A DNA stretch of 64,000 nt, from the NCBI GenBank assembly GCA_010093705.1, contig MU006091.1:1354702-1418701 (forward strand). Reading direction: 5' to 3'. The stretch is from Patellaria atrata CBS 101060 (lineage: Eukaryota > Ascomycota > Dothideomycetes > Patellariales > Patellariaceae). Below the pieces are notes generated by a model. The model was not told where the DNA came from. It searched no databases and saw only the letters and a list, made by a program, of their open reading frames with translations. Position numbers and translations under genes: made by a program. Below, in pieces: positions 21,783 through 34,317 of this stretch (within the stretch, counting starts at the first letter, position 1; the number at the start of each line of letters is the position of its first letter).

Positions 21783-23110
21783 AGGGACAGGGGATGGATT
21801 GGGTGAGCAGGTGGAGGGATCTGCTTACCCTTTTACTTTCCCCGTGTCAAAAAGTTCTGACATATTAAACAACACATCATGTGCAGTGACTACAGTCACA
21901 TGTCTGACAACTCCCGTCTGACAAGTTGTTTTTCTTCGCTTAGTCCTGTTCGTGTAACTTAGCACGCTTAGATATCCCAAAATAGAGGGAAGGAATACCG
22001 TAGTAGTCCCAGACTCTCGGAGATGGGGTAAAAGTCTTGAACGTGGCTGGTTCACCGTCCCAACTTTCCTTTCGTTGTTCCCACCCCTTGGGTTACGTAC
22101 GACCCGCTCGCTGCAAAACATTGTCCCGCCAAGGGAGTGGCTTGTTCATCCCGAGCACCCAAACCACTCCCTTGGGCTCCCAGAACAATGTCACTGAGCG
22201 CGCGCCTTTGGTGTTAAAACGGACGTCACGTCTTCGTCTTCTGCCTATATATCATCCTTCTTATCCCTTGGAGTCATAAAAGACTGCTTCATGTTCGACC
22301 AGAAAAAGTGCGCCGGACGGTCCCCCCCTATTTCAGTATGCGGGCTCTGATCGCTTCGGTAAGGACTGGGCCTGTTGGCCTGCTGGCCTGCATGCCGTGG
22401 CAATTCTTTAACCTTTCTGCACCTTGGTCTGGCTGGTGATCGTCCTAATGAAATCCTGTGCGGCCGGCTGCCGCGGGAGAAGCAATTGGCACTGCACTCA
22501 CTGCAGTGGTGATGCACCAAATGCGGACTGGGTGGGCTGGATGTTTTGCCTGGAATCCATGCTTCCGTGTCGGCGGCACGCACCATCTCCTTCTCCGTGT
22601 GGAGCTGAGATATGGCTTCCATCGGCTGCCCTTTAATGTTACCTGCACAAATCTGCAAAGCGTGGGGTAGGTGTAATGATGTTCCGCAGCAAACCCCCTT
22701 GACCGCGTCTCCTCTGCATTGGATACAACGCATATTAAACTCCATCCGATACTTATCAGCGGTGGCTGGCTTGCCTCGCGGAAACGGAACTAAACAGGCA
22801 ACAACCAATCGACTCCAACACCCATTGCTGATCTTTGCGTGCGAGTTGCGTTGTCCAAGGCAAGCCGTTGAACTTGCTGTCCTGTCCTTTGTTCGACTTC
22901 GCGTCGAATAGCCATTCATTTCCTTCTATTACCAGTCTCACTAACCCAGTCATCTTACTGATCCATCGATCCTGCATTGCTATCGGAAATTAAGCAGAGT
23001 TGAGCTCGTTCATTCCGTGCAGTTTTGCCTCGCACCCCCTAGGGAGAGTACACCTATGATATATACCATGAATTTTTACCACGTACGAACTGTAGTTCAA
23101 TCCTAAATTG
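21783..23110. other. Intergenic, promoter region with inverted repeats
   Basis: About 1.3 kb between GRS1 and the methyltransferase gene. It holds the inverted repeat at 22118-22191, a palindrome-like gtgactacagtcac near 21887-21900, and two direct copies of gtctgacaa (about 21903 and 21919). A 224-residue frame on the minus strand (22245-22919) has no recognisable domain and an amino-acid make-up unlike its neighbours; I do not call it a gene. Confidence 0.5.
22118..22191. repeat. Inverted repeat, nested 7 and 12-base arms
   Basis: Outer arms acattgt (22118-22124) and acaatgt (22185-22191) enclose perfect 12-base arms ccaagggagtgg (22129-22140) and ccactcccttgg (22164-22175), with a 23-base loop. 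The spacers between arms differ (4 and 9 bases), so it is a bulged stem. It lies about 920 bases upstream of the methyltransferase ATG and 340 bases after the GRS1 stop. It could be a protein-binding site or the remains of a very short inverted-repeat element; no target-site duplication was seen. Confidence 0.75.
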
Positions 23111-24393
23111 ATGGACATGGAGCCATCTTCTTCGCATATTTCTCAAGGCGTGGCAGATACAGATTCTAGTCGGCAAAGGTCCACGTCTCCTCAGTCTGTG
23201 TATGTTCAATTTCTGTTGTTTTCATGCTACCTTGTAGCCTCGTTCATCGGAGTAGTGGCAGCCCGAGACGATTCCAATGATGTTCGGTCAACTACTGAAC
23301 TCCTCCTAGTATCTCGACTCGGTCTCTAGATTCCCAAGATCTCACTTTCGTTGAAGCACACGGTCGCACCTATGCGAATGACAAATATTACATGCCCTGC
23401 GATAGTCCTGAGCAGACCCGCCTTGGTCTTCTGCATCACGTCTACTCGTCTTCATTAGGAGGCTCCCTTACCACAGCCCCAATTAGCGAAGATGTCCAGC
23501 GGATTCTCGAAGTCGGAGCTGGCCCTGGCGATTGGGCTATCGCTATGGCTGAACGTCATCCCGACACCGAGATTGTCGCCGTCGACGTTGCGGTTTGGGA
23601 CCTCGAAGGCGATCGTGACCTACCCAACAACATCATCTGGGAAATCGACGATTTAGACGTGTTCCCTGTTGATGACGAGGACACAGAGACCGAAAAGAAA
23701 GGACCAAGCAGTGGTAGTGCTGCGACCCCGTTAACATCGATAAGAACGAACGAATGGACCTTCACAGAACCGTTCGATTTCATCCACATCAGGGGTATGA
23801 AAGGTGCCTTTCGATCCTGGCCGACGGTCTACCAGGAAGCTTTCAAGGCTCTCCTACCGGGAGGTTACATCGAAGTCGTCGACTTCGACCTCACTACCAT
23901 CCATACTCTACACAACACTCAGCTTGGGCGTATGCTGGTTGCCTTACGACAGGCAACTGAGCAATCTGGATACCCACTCACCGGCACTCATATGGAGAAA
24001 GCGACGTTTGATTCTGCTGGCTTTATTGAATACAGGGTAAGGACTGTAAACGTGCCTTTCCGGATCGCACAGTTGAATGATGCAGAGACGACTATCGGAA
24101 AACTATGGCTCGTAATCTTTATGGAGGGTCTGGAAGCGACTAACCTTAGGCTTCTCACAGAATACGCGGGGTGGACGGCAGAACAAGTCAGAGAAGGTTG
24201 TGATAAAGTGAGGGAGGAGTTCAAGGCAGGATATCATGATGAGATGAATACAGCATTAAGGTATGTCGTCGCAAGAAAACCTGGAGGAGATGGAAGTGAA
24301 CAAGAAGGAACACTATCGGAGGTTGGATTAGAGATGGAAGTGGATACACACATCATCGCGGCCTCGGATACAGATACTATGCAGGTTGACTAG
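23111..24393 (+). CDS. SAM-dependent methyltransferase, LaeA-like fungal family
   Basis: The model is join(23111..23199,23310..24393), 390 residues; the intron begins GTATGT and ends CTCCTAG, chosen because it alone keeps the frame into STRSLDSQDLTFVEAHGRTYAN. The fungal LaeA-like start (GRTYANDKYYMPCDSPEQTRLGLLHH) is followed by motif I ILEVGAGPGDWAIAMAERHP, the acidic motif-II residue in EIVAVDV, and FDFIHIRGMKGAF, then LLPGGYIEVVDFD. This family is large in filamentous fungi. Most members have no known substrate; LaeA itself controls secondary metabolism from the nucleus. The C-terminal ~35 residues are acidic and divergent. There is no secondary-metabolite backbone gene nearby. Confidence 0.85.
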
Positions 24394-24801
24394 AAGAGAA
24401 GGTGCGGTCCTTGTAATATAATAGACGAGAAGAGAAGGAACGAGCAGTCGTGCGTTTATTACTCCCATCTCTACGACCATAACGACGAGAACGAGTTTCG
24501 GTTATAATAAGTACGAATAATCCGGTGTGTACCTTACACGAGAGATTAGATTGGCAGGTTTGGTCAATGAACGATTTCAAGATACACTTTCAATTCTCCA
24601 CTGGCTTTGTGAGAGGGGACTAGGATATAGGCGCGTGTAGTATGTAACTGGGGACGTCTATATTCTATCTAATACCCTATTCGTCCTGAAAAGTTGACGC
24701 ATCCAACAGTTCTAAGTCCTCATGATCATGCAGACTTCCATTCGTTGCACCAATAAACCTATGCTGAACGCCCCTTCCCTATCCTTCACAGAATTCATTT
24801 C
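24394..24801. other. Convergent intergenic region
   Basis: This is the 3' space between the methyltransferase (+) and the dehydrogenase (-). Nothing else is seen. Confidence 0.5.
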
Positions 24802-25962
24802 TCACTCTACGATCCCATCTTTGATCCCTACCATAGCCAAACTGTCCTTCCACAACCTCTCCTCGCGCTCCTTATCGTACGCCCAACTCTTCCACCCCTC
24901 ATGGTAAGGAATTCCTTCCACCAGCGGTCCCGCCACCGCACAACTGCTTAGATACAACCCTGCGCGAAATTTCGGCAAATCCTTCGAGAGTGCGGCCCAT
25001 ACAGTCGTAGCAGCTCCCTGTTCTGGGCTCTTCAACCATCGTGAGGTAGTCTCGTCACTACGCAGGAAAGCGACCATCTCCTCTGGTACGTACTTGGAAA
25101 GACCGGTATCGATGCCACCAGGCATGAGCGAGTAGCCGAGAATTCGTGGAGCGTAGAGACGTGAGAGTTGATTAGCCATCCAGATGTTGGCGGTCTTGGA
25201 AGCCCCATAATAAATCCACGGATCATATTCACCTGGAGTGGGTGCGTAGGGAGGAGTGGCAGGACCATTGTGGTGACCGTTAGAAGAAACATTTATGCAG
25301 CGACTAGGGAATGAGGGAGTCGAGGAAGAAAGTAGGGTTGGTAGGAGAAGGTTTAAGAGGAGGAAGTGAGAGAGGTGGTTGGTTTGGAACTAACGACCGT
25401 TAAACAAGAGCGATCAAAGCATGAGATACTTGGAGAGAAGACGTGCTAGACAGTATAATAAAAAAGAACGAGTAATACATACCTGTCGCTCGAAGCCGTC
25501 TACTGTTTTGGTTTCTGGGCATCCCATGATGCCCGCGTTGTTGATGAGAATATTCAAACGATCACTTCTCCGGAGAAATTCTTTTACAGCGTTTCTTACA
25601 GAATCTAACGATCCCAATTCCACAACGAGTAGCTGGATCTTTGTTTTATCCTCCTCGCCGCTTAATAAATCCTCTACTGTCTTCCTCCCCTTTTCTGAGT
25701 CTCGTGCGGTGATGAAAATAGTTGCACCCGTAGCTTTTAGGGCGCGCGCTGTCTCAATTCCAATGCCTGATGTTGCGCCCGTAATTAAGATAACTTTGTC
25801 CTCAAGCATCCCGAGCATTTCCTCGTCTTGCACAATTTCAAGTGCTGTAGGCCTTTCATCGTCGGGACCTTGGGGATTGGTAAATCGAGAAGCATATCGT
25901 GACACCGGTGGATTTCGAGCAATCTCTGGAACGTATGACGTGGTGGGAGATCCAGAAATCAT
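24802..25962 (-). CDS. Short-chain dehydrogenase/reductase (WW-domain oxidoreductase/retinol dehydrogenase type)
   Basis: The model is complement(join(24802..25389,25483..25962)), 355 residues. The frame is open a further 57 bases upstream but has no ATG there. The NAD(P)-binding TGATSGIG is at residues 61-68, after KVILI. RLNILINNAGIMGCP carries NNAG; after the 93-base intron come FQTNHLSHFLL, CINVSSNGH (catalytic Ser region) and YYGASKTAN with the YxxxK pair. The substrate is unknown; these fungal SDRs reduce or oxidise hydrophobic carbonyls and alcohols. A ~50-residue N-terminal extension is probably disordered. It is convergent with the methyltransferase gene; co-function is not implied. 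Confidence 0.9.
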
Positions 25963-26954
25963 TTTTTTTAATCTTTTTCTATTGACTAATGTCCCTTTCA
26001 ACGCAATAGAGGAAATCACGGCTTGTCGACAAAGACCGTAAGAAGCAAGATAGGATAGAAAGAAATCATCATCTCTTACGAACGTAATATATATACATCA
26101 TTCACATAGTTGAAAAGTGTAGTATACAACGCGGATTTACCACAGCTATTACCATTTTGATCGCAGCCCTACCCCACGACACGTAGTGTAACATCCTGCG
26201 TCACGGAATTAAGGTTCAAAACTCAGGACGTTTTCTAGAACATCAGTTGTTTGAGGAATTTCCGGAAAGGTATGAAGCCGGTAAGCAGTATGTATATCAT
26301 TAATATTTTTCACCGTATTGGTTGGTTGGGGGCAGATTGTGAGATGCGGCATAAAACGAAATCCGATGTTTGGAACTGTGGGTGCTCGCAGGAGGTGTGT
26401 TTCTGGTCCGCGGAGACAGGGTGGCTGTTGCTGAGATCGAACCTAAAACCGTTGAAACACATGTCAATCTCTGAATCTCGTAATCATTTATCTAATTTGG
26501 GTAAGATATTGAGCATCACGAATTTAAGTGCCTAGATCTGCTTATACGGGATATTGTTCTAGACAGCTCCCCTCTGGAGCTCGCATGTATTCGTCTCTTT
26601 TCCCTATCTCTTCCAATCAAAGCGACCATTGTCTGCTATATGCTCATTCAATTAAGGCTATAGACAGTAGAGGTAGGATGTATCGATAGCTCGGACTCAA
26701 CGAACATCTAGTAGTTATTTAGCAAGCATACGTGGCCTTACAGTAGAAATGCAGTTCATACTAGAGCAGGACATAAACACCCGATGTGAGATAGATCGTG
26801 AACGGACTAGTCTGATTTCGACAAGCAGTTTGCTTGATACGTTACTCTACAACTACTTCAGACTCTTGAAGACACACCTCGCCACATGACTACAGGCTAA
26901 TGCGGATGCAAAGGGCTGAAATGTCGAAAATAAGAGTATTGAACGGTGATGCCA
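25963..26954. other. Intergenic, no gene supported
   Basis: This is the upstream region of the dehydrogenase gene and the 3' flank of GCN2. It contains a 94-codon open frame (26251-26535) with no recognisable domain or upstream splice partner. Confidence 0.5.
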
Positions 26955-29900
26955 TTACAAACCCAGATCATACATGAGTATTCCGCCAGTCCTGAAATTG
27001 TAGACAAACACTATCCGACTCTCCGTCACCTCACCTTCTTCCTTCCATTTACGCTCGTACTTCAACAACATTCCATGCACTTCTTGCAGATACGCCCTGT
27101 CAGATAAAGGAACACTTTGCACGACATGGCGCCATGAATCCGGATCAGAGAGTTTTGTATTGCGTATCATGTCCATTATCTTGTCCGATGTTTCAATGGC
27201 GGCGATGGGGGCTTCGCCATAACTGGCAAGCAGTTCGCGACTCCGTGCTTGCGCTGCCTCCACGACGCTCCACTTGTTCGACTTTTTTGACTTATGTTGC
27301 GCGATGAGGACTTGGACGTTGCCCTTCTTCTCGTTGTTGCCGGTTATGGGGTCGGGATGCTGCGAAGACGGGTGACGGAGCAACCTGGCGCGCTCAGCAG
27401 TGCCTTCTTTATGATCTCTATCGCGGATCTCGGCGCGAAGATAACTCAGTAAATCTGCAGCGCGCAAATCCGTATCCTCGTTCTTGAGTAACGACTTAAC
27501 TCTCAGCTCAGGTTTTCCCGTTGAAGCAGCGTCGTGCCTAATGATGATAATCCAACTGAACTTATCATCCCGGTAATGGTAAAGTAGTCGTTCAGGGGTT
27601 CGAGCATCAACAGCCAACTCAGCCGAGAGGTCATGTGCCCAAAGTTCACCCAGAAGCTTGACACCTTGTGAACGGAGAATGGAAGGGTCGTGAGAAGCGA
27701 CAAGAATGTCACATCGACGGGTTGACCAGATTCCGTTGTGTTCTTCCTCAACTGCTTTCTTCAAGAAGTTCGTTTTACCTATGCTCCTGTTATAACGTGC
27801 CATTGATGCTACGACACGCTCCCACCCAAGGTTCATTCCAACTGCATGACAGCCTGAGATCATTAGTAAAATAGGTTGGAGTAAAATCATAAGCTCATAA
27901 CACATACCTGAGAAATTGCCTTGTAGTTTAGGATGGTGGTCTTGAATAAGTCTATCATAACGGCCCCCAGCAGCGAGTACATCTCGCCTCTTCGTGTCGT
28001 ATAGACATTGAAACAATATTCCACCTTCATCATGTTAGCTAAGAAGAACTCGTTTGGTACTCTATTGCGGGATGTTACCTGTATAGAATTTTTCGTTAAA
28101 ACTACTAAGTGGACTGATGTAAACCTTATGCTGTACATCTAGCTGTTTCATATAGTCGATTACTGTGGTAAGACGTGCAAATATCGCATGCGTTTTTTCT
28201 ATCACGTTGGTGTTAGCAAAGAGCTTTCGGAGCTTCCCAAATGCCTTTTCCGGTGTGTCACGCCAGTCAAATCGTTGCAGCTCGTCCAAGGAGGTTGACG
28301 GAACTCCTGAACTTGAAGTCCGTAACTCGTTGCGAATCTTTTGCCAAGTCCATTGTTGGATGTTGAGCTTGCTGAGAGTTTCCTTGACAGATTCTCGTTG
28401 AGGTTCAGTAATTCGACAGAATTCCATGATGAGCTCTAAAAGGTCCGAATGGTTGAGGTGAAAGCACATCTGGGTGGAAGAGAGCGAAGGGAATTCATTA
28501 ATAATTTCGTCTAGAACCTTGATGACCTCTGCTTCTTTCAGCGGAAGATCTAGATTATCAAAAGAGACAATATCAAAATCAGCTTCTCCACTACTCCTGG
28601 GGGCACCTCCGGTATAAGTGTCTCGATAGACCGTTCCAAACGTGTATGTCTTTTCTAAAGCTGGTGCTCGACGAGCGATGCTCCTAGCGTGTGGAAGGGT
28701 TAAGTCGTACGGTAACTGTACTAAGGTTCCAGATGCGTCCAGAAACTGAACAGCCGGACGATTGGCGTAATACGAAGATTTGGGGAACATGATCTGTCGC
28801 TGAGATTCGACGGCACCATGGCGCTTGAATATAGCAGTCAGTTTATCTTTGATCAGACAACGCAATAGGATATCGCTCATGCTAGTCTCGTGGGCACCAT
28901 TTGCGGCACCCAGATCCCAGGCGAAGTTCTTGACTTCTTCGTTCGGAGCTCGAGAGAACAGAGCGGACATCATTTTGTAGTAATACGGCGAAGAAGGGTC
29001 AGATAAGCCTTGCAAAGCTTGTCGAATAGTCTCGTCCTCTATTTGTAACGGTAGCTTTCCGCTACGCAATAACTCAGTACTGCTTGGTCGCTCACTCGCC
29101 CGATGGCTTATCAATGAGTTGATAATTGTAGCCTGCAAAGACTTTTCAGGAGAGAGAAGTTCGGATGGCAAAGTATGAGTCTTCTCGCGAAGTTGACGTA
29201 AAACTGAGTCGCGCTCCATTGCAGTTTTTAGGGGATGACACATCTCGAAGAGAATGATTCCTAGAGAATACATGTCGACCTTCTCATCGTAACTTCCACC
29301 GTCTGATCTTAGTTCCGGAGCAACGTACAGTGCAGTACCGATACTACGCGTCATATCACCATCTGCCGGGACTGTTCCCGCACGATCTGCTAAATGATAC
29401 TTCTCACTCGTTGCTAGACCAAAATCTCCGATCTGAGGGTTGCTAGTGACATCCATGAAGATATTGTCAGGTTTGAGGTCGCGATGGATTATACCGTGAC
29501 TATGGATATGTGCTAGACCTTCGAGTATTTGACGAAGTAGTCGCCAGATTTCATCCGGATTATCAAAAAGGTTACCTTTCCTGATGATATCCCGGAGTGT
29601 ACGCCTCTCACAATATTCCATTTGAATGTAGAGGGTAGTTTTAACGGGCCTTGGACGTGATGAGGACGTAGTACGCCTGAGCTTAAGACAGTTTTCAGCT
29701 GCACTGGACCTGTTTCCATCACCATTACCCTCGGAAAATTCCTCCCCAGTGGCCTGCTCATCATCATCAGATAAATCAGAGGAGTTTAAGCCATCATCTG
29801 AGTCTTCACCAAATTCGATTTTTGGATAGCCACTTGAACTGATAAAATCTAAACCACCAGTTGTACTTGGACCAAATTCAATGCTCGGGCCTCCGCCTGG

Positions 29901-31949
29901 AGAAACAGTCGAAGGTTCCTCGTCGAAAGTGTCAGAGTCATTAACAGACTCAGAGATATCCGCAAAATCTTCTTCAGGCCAGGCTGTATAATAGCGAACA
30001 ACGTAAGGGTGATTCAGCCTGGAGAGTAGTCTCACTTCTGAGAGGACGTCGCTCAATGCTGAAGCTGAGTTCAATTTTATCTTCTTTATCGCATAAAAAC
30101 GTCCGTCTAACTTATTCCGTGCCTTCACCACCTCGCCGTAGCCTCCTTTGCCTAACCTGCCAGCTTCTACCCATTCGCTTGCATACCGGGAGAATGAATT
30201 CTCAAAGGGAATTGAATCTCGTCTTACCCGACTGCGAGGAATTGGTAATGAAGTGGACCATGAAGATCTAGAGTTTACAGGAGACTGAGGTCTCGAAAAT
30301 ATGGGCGCGTCTAGTCGAAGGAACTCGCAAGGGATAAGATCGAAAGCGGAAGGTCTTTTTTTTGGATCCATTTTGAAAAATTTACGAATTATGTCAACTA
30401 AAGGGTCGGTGAGATTCAGGGCATCTATGAGTTCGCCAGGGGAGCTGTGCTTTTGGCGGATGTCGACGCCGAAAAGCATCTGGCAAAATACAACACCAAG
30501 ATGCCAAATGTCAGTCTTCCTAGTCTTAGAAGAAATGTCAGGAGGAGCCCACAAGAGTGTTGCCGCAGATGTAGCATTAGGATCATCTTTGTTCAAATCC
30601 CTTAGGTTGTACAAATGGTCTTGATATCCGGCATCTGCCAATTTGACGGTGGTAGTACCACCAGAAGCTTTGCAAATCAGAACGTTTCCTGGATGAATTC
30701 TGTTGTGAATAACTCCGTTCCGATGGTAGAAGTCTAGTGCCTCAAGAAGCTCGATTGTCCAAGAGCGGACTCTAACCACAGGTACCGATTCCGCTATGTC
30801 CAGCACGTCGTTTAAAGAGCCTCTACAACCATATTCGACGAGGATGCTAATCTTCCAATCCTCCCCTTTGCTGTTCGGAACTGATTCTTCCCTTTCTATC
30901 TTGAAATCTAAAACGCTGGCAATGTTTTGGTGACGTAACCTTTTGAGCGACTCAAGTTCTGCCTCGAAGTCTAGAATCCCCTTTTTAAGACGTCGATCAC
31001 CGGATCCCTTTACGGTATAGCGTTTCAGGGCAATTGGTATCAAATCATCAGTTTCATCCGAAGTGAAGGGTAATGCTGTGTATACGGTGGTGATTGGACC
31101 TTCCGACAGTTTAGACAGAGAAGTGACTGCATTAAATTCAAGGCGTATTCCTTCATCCTGTACGGTAATCAAGTGGTCAAAGACGACGGCGTTAGCTGAG
31201 ATGGCGTTGGGAAGTGAAACTGCTGGTCCATTCGACTTGTTCTTTCGTTTTAGATCTTTTCGCCGGTTCATTTCTTCGTCAACCATGTGCTTCAACAGCC
31301 TGTCTGCCTCGGCTTTCTCTTCTTCTTGCTTCTTCCGGTTCTCTACTTCCTGCTGTTCCATCAACCGAGCAACTTCGGCCTCCCTTACGGCTCGTTCATC
31401 ATCAAGGCTAGGTAACGTGTCATCTTGTTCTCTGAGTTGAACTGCATCATCGAGGGAGTCCTGGATAGATGCAGCGATATCATATATCATGACTTCTCCG
31501 ATCAACACCGTTGGCTTCTGCTCTATCAGCTCTTTGATACGTTTCTGGGTCTTTTGATTCAATCCAGACGTATCGTCTATGGTTATGATCGGTAAAGTCT
31601 TCGGATATGTTGCGGTTAGATGCACCGATAGTACTACCGACATCTCATCGTCTGTTGGAGCACGTAATCTCAATCGAAACATCCTATCTGACGTTTTACT
31701 CCAAGCTCCTTTGAGCTCCTTTTCCTCGAAGTCTTCCATATAAATTGCTTTGAGGGCTTCAATTTCATCATCTTGTGCTTGCGTGTAGTTCATAGTACTA
31801 GTACTTAGGGTGGCCATGGGTGTTGGAGGTTGAGGCTTGTCCAGAGACTTTGCCTTCGACTTTGCCGGAGACGGTTTGCTAGGGGAGGCATTTTCTGTAT
31901 TCAGACCTTGAGCTGCGATCTTATTCCACGGTGATTTCGGCGGTGCCAT
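26955..31949 (-). CDS. GCN2: eIF2-alpha kinase GCN2
   Basis: The model is complement(join(26955..27853,27908..28024,28079..31949)), 1628 residues, the usual length. Gcn2 binds uncharged tRNA during amino-acid starvation and phosphorylates eIF2-alpha. Domains in order: an RWD domain (about 57-175; DDEIEALKAIYMEDF) that binds Gcn1; a charged linker; a pseudokinase (about 270-555) with IHNRIHPGNVLI and LADAGYQ replacing HRD and DFG; the true kinase (about 590-985) with LGKGGYGEVVKARN, FYAIKKI, IIHRDLKPDNIF and IGDFGLAT, carrying the usual insert between lobes; the HisRS-like domain (about 1020-1430; LPYDLTLPHARSIAR, then GGRYDRLI after the introns); and the C-terminal dimerisation/ribosome domain. 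Both introns lie in the HisRS-like region. Confidence 0.97.
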
Positions 31950-32546
31950 ATTGAAGGGCTATATCCAGTGTTGTATTGAGAGGTCGATGCATAGAGTGGA
32001 CACGACCTAGGGACAAGCAGCCGAAGCTGCAAGCCCTTTACACTGTGGTTATCATATTTACCTACAGGTAACGTGACTCTTTGGGTTGTGAAGTTAATAA
32101 GGTAAGATGTGGAGCATTCCGGACGTTCGAAGTTCTTTCTTCGGTCGTATTGCTGACTTAACACCACCCTACACCCTTATTCCTTGAGGTCCCCCTTGTA
32201 GCGGTACCGAGCCGTGACTTGGTGTTGAGCTTGGCGAACTCTCGCGACTTCTCCGTCATAGCATGCGTTTGTTTACCTCAATATTCTCTTCTTTCCCTAA
32301 TATTCGCCTCACAACACACCCAATTTGATCCTTTGATTAGGTCTCAGGGAGCGCGAAAATCACAGTCTCTAATTAATCTCTAATAGGCATACTTGTGAGC
32401 AAACGCTAGTTCCACAGACGCGGTAGATACCAGACAGTTCTACAGTGCGCCTGTGATCGATACAGGTCTCTCACAACAACCCCTTCCACCCATTTCCCAC
32501 ACCAATCATTTTGGAAGGATTCTCATATGTTATCCTAAAATTCACC
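31950..32546. promoter_or_regulatory. Divergent intergenic region GCN2 / CUT12
   Basis: 597 bases between two start codons. No TATA box or repeat stands out. A short frame just upstream of GCN2 is not supported as a gene. Confidence 0.4.
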
Positions 32547-34317
32547 ATGCTTTCTTGGCTGACGGGCTCAAAACCCGATCCTACAACGGATGGCCAGATT
32601 ATAGGTAAGGGATCTACACATTAACGATGGTCCGACGCGTCTAATAGTTCAATTAGTCGAAGTAGAGAATGTTGAGCCACCAACTACTCCGGCACCTGTG
32701 TTTGCCTATCGTGCTTGCAAGCAAGCAATATTTGGTACTCCGCATCCTGATCAAGCTGTAAACCAACCCCGAAAGCGAGTTGAAAGTACCAACAAGAAAC
32801 ATAAAGATAACGAGCTGTCTAAAGAAACCAAAGGCGCATCTTCGAATCTTATAGATGAACCTAATCCCGTGTCTTCACCGACAAAACCAGCTGGCATATT
32901 GATGACCCCTGGTACTGGTGTTAAAGGGAAGAAGACAGTATCGTTCGGAGAGCACGTCAAAGATAATGAGGGCAAACGACCTAGTAAAAGTGGAATACCT
33001 AATGACTGTCCCGGTAAATTTCCAAGTCCGTGGACACCAAAGATTGATGTCGCACCGGAGAAGAAAGCGCAGACGAAATTGACTGCTGCTCTTTACAATG
33101 CTCGAGACTTAGAAACGAAACTAAATGCTGAGACACAGCAAAAGTCAATGTCAAAGCTCGAGATAGATAAACGCACACAGAAGACAGCTATAGACCTTGT
33201 CACAGATGCTCCCAAGTTGTCGAGGCCAGAGCCTAGACCACAAGGAGACGTTCGGCCCAGACCAAGAGCTAAAGATGATGCTGATATAACGCAAGATATC
33301 ATACTTCCACGGTCTGAATCCGGTCGTTATTGGAAGAAAATGTTCGAAACTTATTCTGCAAACAGTGAGAATGAAGTCAAGAAACTTGTTTCAAAACAGC
33401 AAATTGCAAAGGCATACGCCAGAAAGAAGGATGACGAAGCAGTCGAACTGTCTGCGAAACTCACAGAAGAGCGGAAGGGACACCGTAAACGGGAACGAGA
33501 ACTGGAAAGATCGGTGAAAGAGTACCAAGAACAGCTTCGGAAAAGCCTGGCAGACGTCCACGCTGCAAGTGCAGAAATTGCCATCCTCAAGCAGCGTATT
33601 GCAGTTCTAGAAAGCAAATCCACCGATGTTCCTGTCCTTGTAGACCCAGTCGTGTCTCCGGTCCAGAAAGTTTCGAAAGGACGTCTCGAACCAACATCGT
33701 CCTTAGCCCCCTCTTCTCCGCTCGACTCCCACTCTAGGATTCCCTCACCTATCAAGGTGGGTAGGCCTAGCCTACCGAGCACAACCGCTCCCTCTCCCTT
33801 CCTTGCGCAACCGCGTATTCGTCGCACCCCTATTCGTACATCACTCCCTAACCAGCCGTTCTCTCACTCCAAAATCCCTGCGAAGTCTCCCTTAGACGCT
33901 ACGACGCAAGAAAACGCTCTACCTTTATCAGCACCTCGACCTACCCATAGCCATACTCCCGCCCGTAGTCATATCACTGGTACCACTCAGTCTGATGCTG
34001 TCATCCCGGCTACTACGCTTGCACCCGCCCCAGTGACTTCCACAAACGATGACATCTGGGCCTTTGAGTACCCTTCCAGCGACGCGGATATCAACCGCCT
34101 TGCACTCCCAATCAGGAGTGCATCAATCATCGCGCCAGCGGAGAAGAAGAAGCCGGCCCCTAAGGAGGGCGGGGAATTAAAGGTACAGAAGAGGCACAGC
34201 GTCGGTGGTGTACAGAGGGTGGCTGGTGTAGTTAGCACCAATAATAGCACAGCGGCAGAAAGACTCGCGGAAGCGAGGGCTAGAATTGAGGCCAGGAGAG
34301 CGAGTAAGGGGAAGTAA
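32547..34317 (+). CDS. CUT12: Spindle pole body protein Cut12-like
   Basis: The model is join(32547..32604,32657..34317), 572 residues, with one intron of 52 bases. The N terminus MLSWLTGSKPDP and the block GILMTPGTGVKGKKTVSFGEHV are typical of the fungal Cut12 family. The core region includes PGKFPSPWTPK, a Lys/Glu-rich helix and the hallmark SGRYWKKMFETYSANSENEVKKLVSK (split for length here: SGRYWKKMFETYS then ANSENEVKKL). Residues about 225-305 are a coiled coil. The C-terminal third is Ser/Pro/Thr rich and probably disordered, ending in a basic helix (RLAEARARIEARRASKGK). In fission yeast Cut12 anchors at the spindle pole body and links Plo1/Cdc25 signals to mitotic entry; that role is assumed by homology. 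Confidence 0.88.

Noticed and set aside
22245-22919. 224-codon open frame on the minus strand
   Set aside because: No recognisable domain, odd composition rich in Arg, Ser, Pro and Cys, start overlapping a region with other equally open frames, and no splice or promoter support.
26410-26450. Possible tRNA B-box (ggttcgatctc on the minus strand)
   Set aside because: The B-box match is imperfect and no cloverleaf or A-box could be placed at the right distance.
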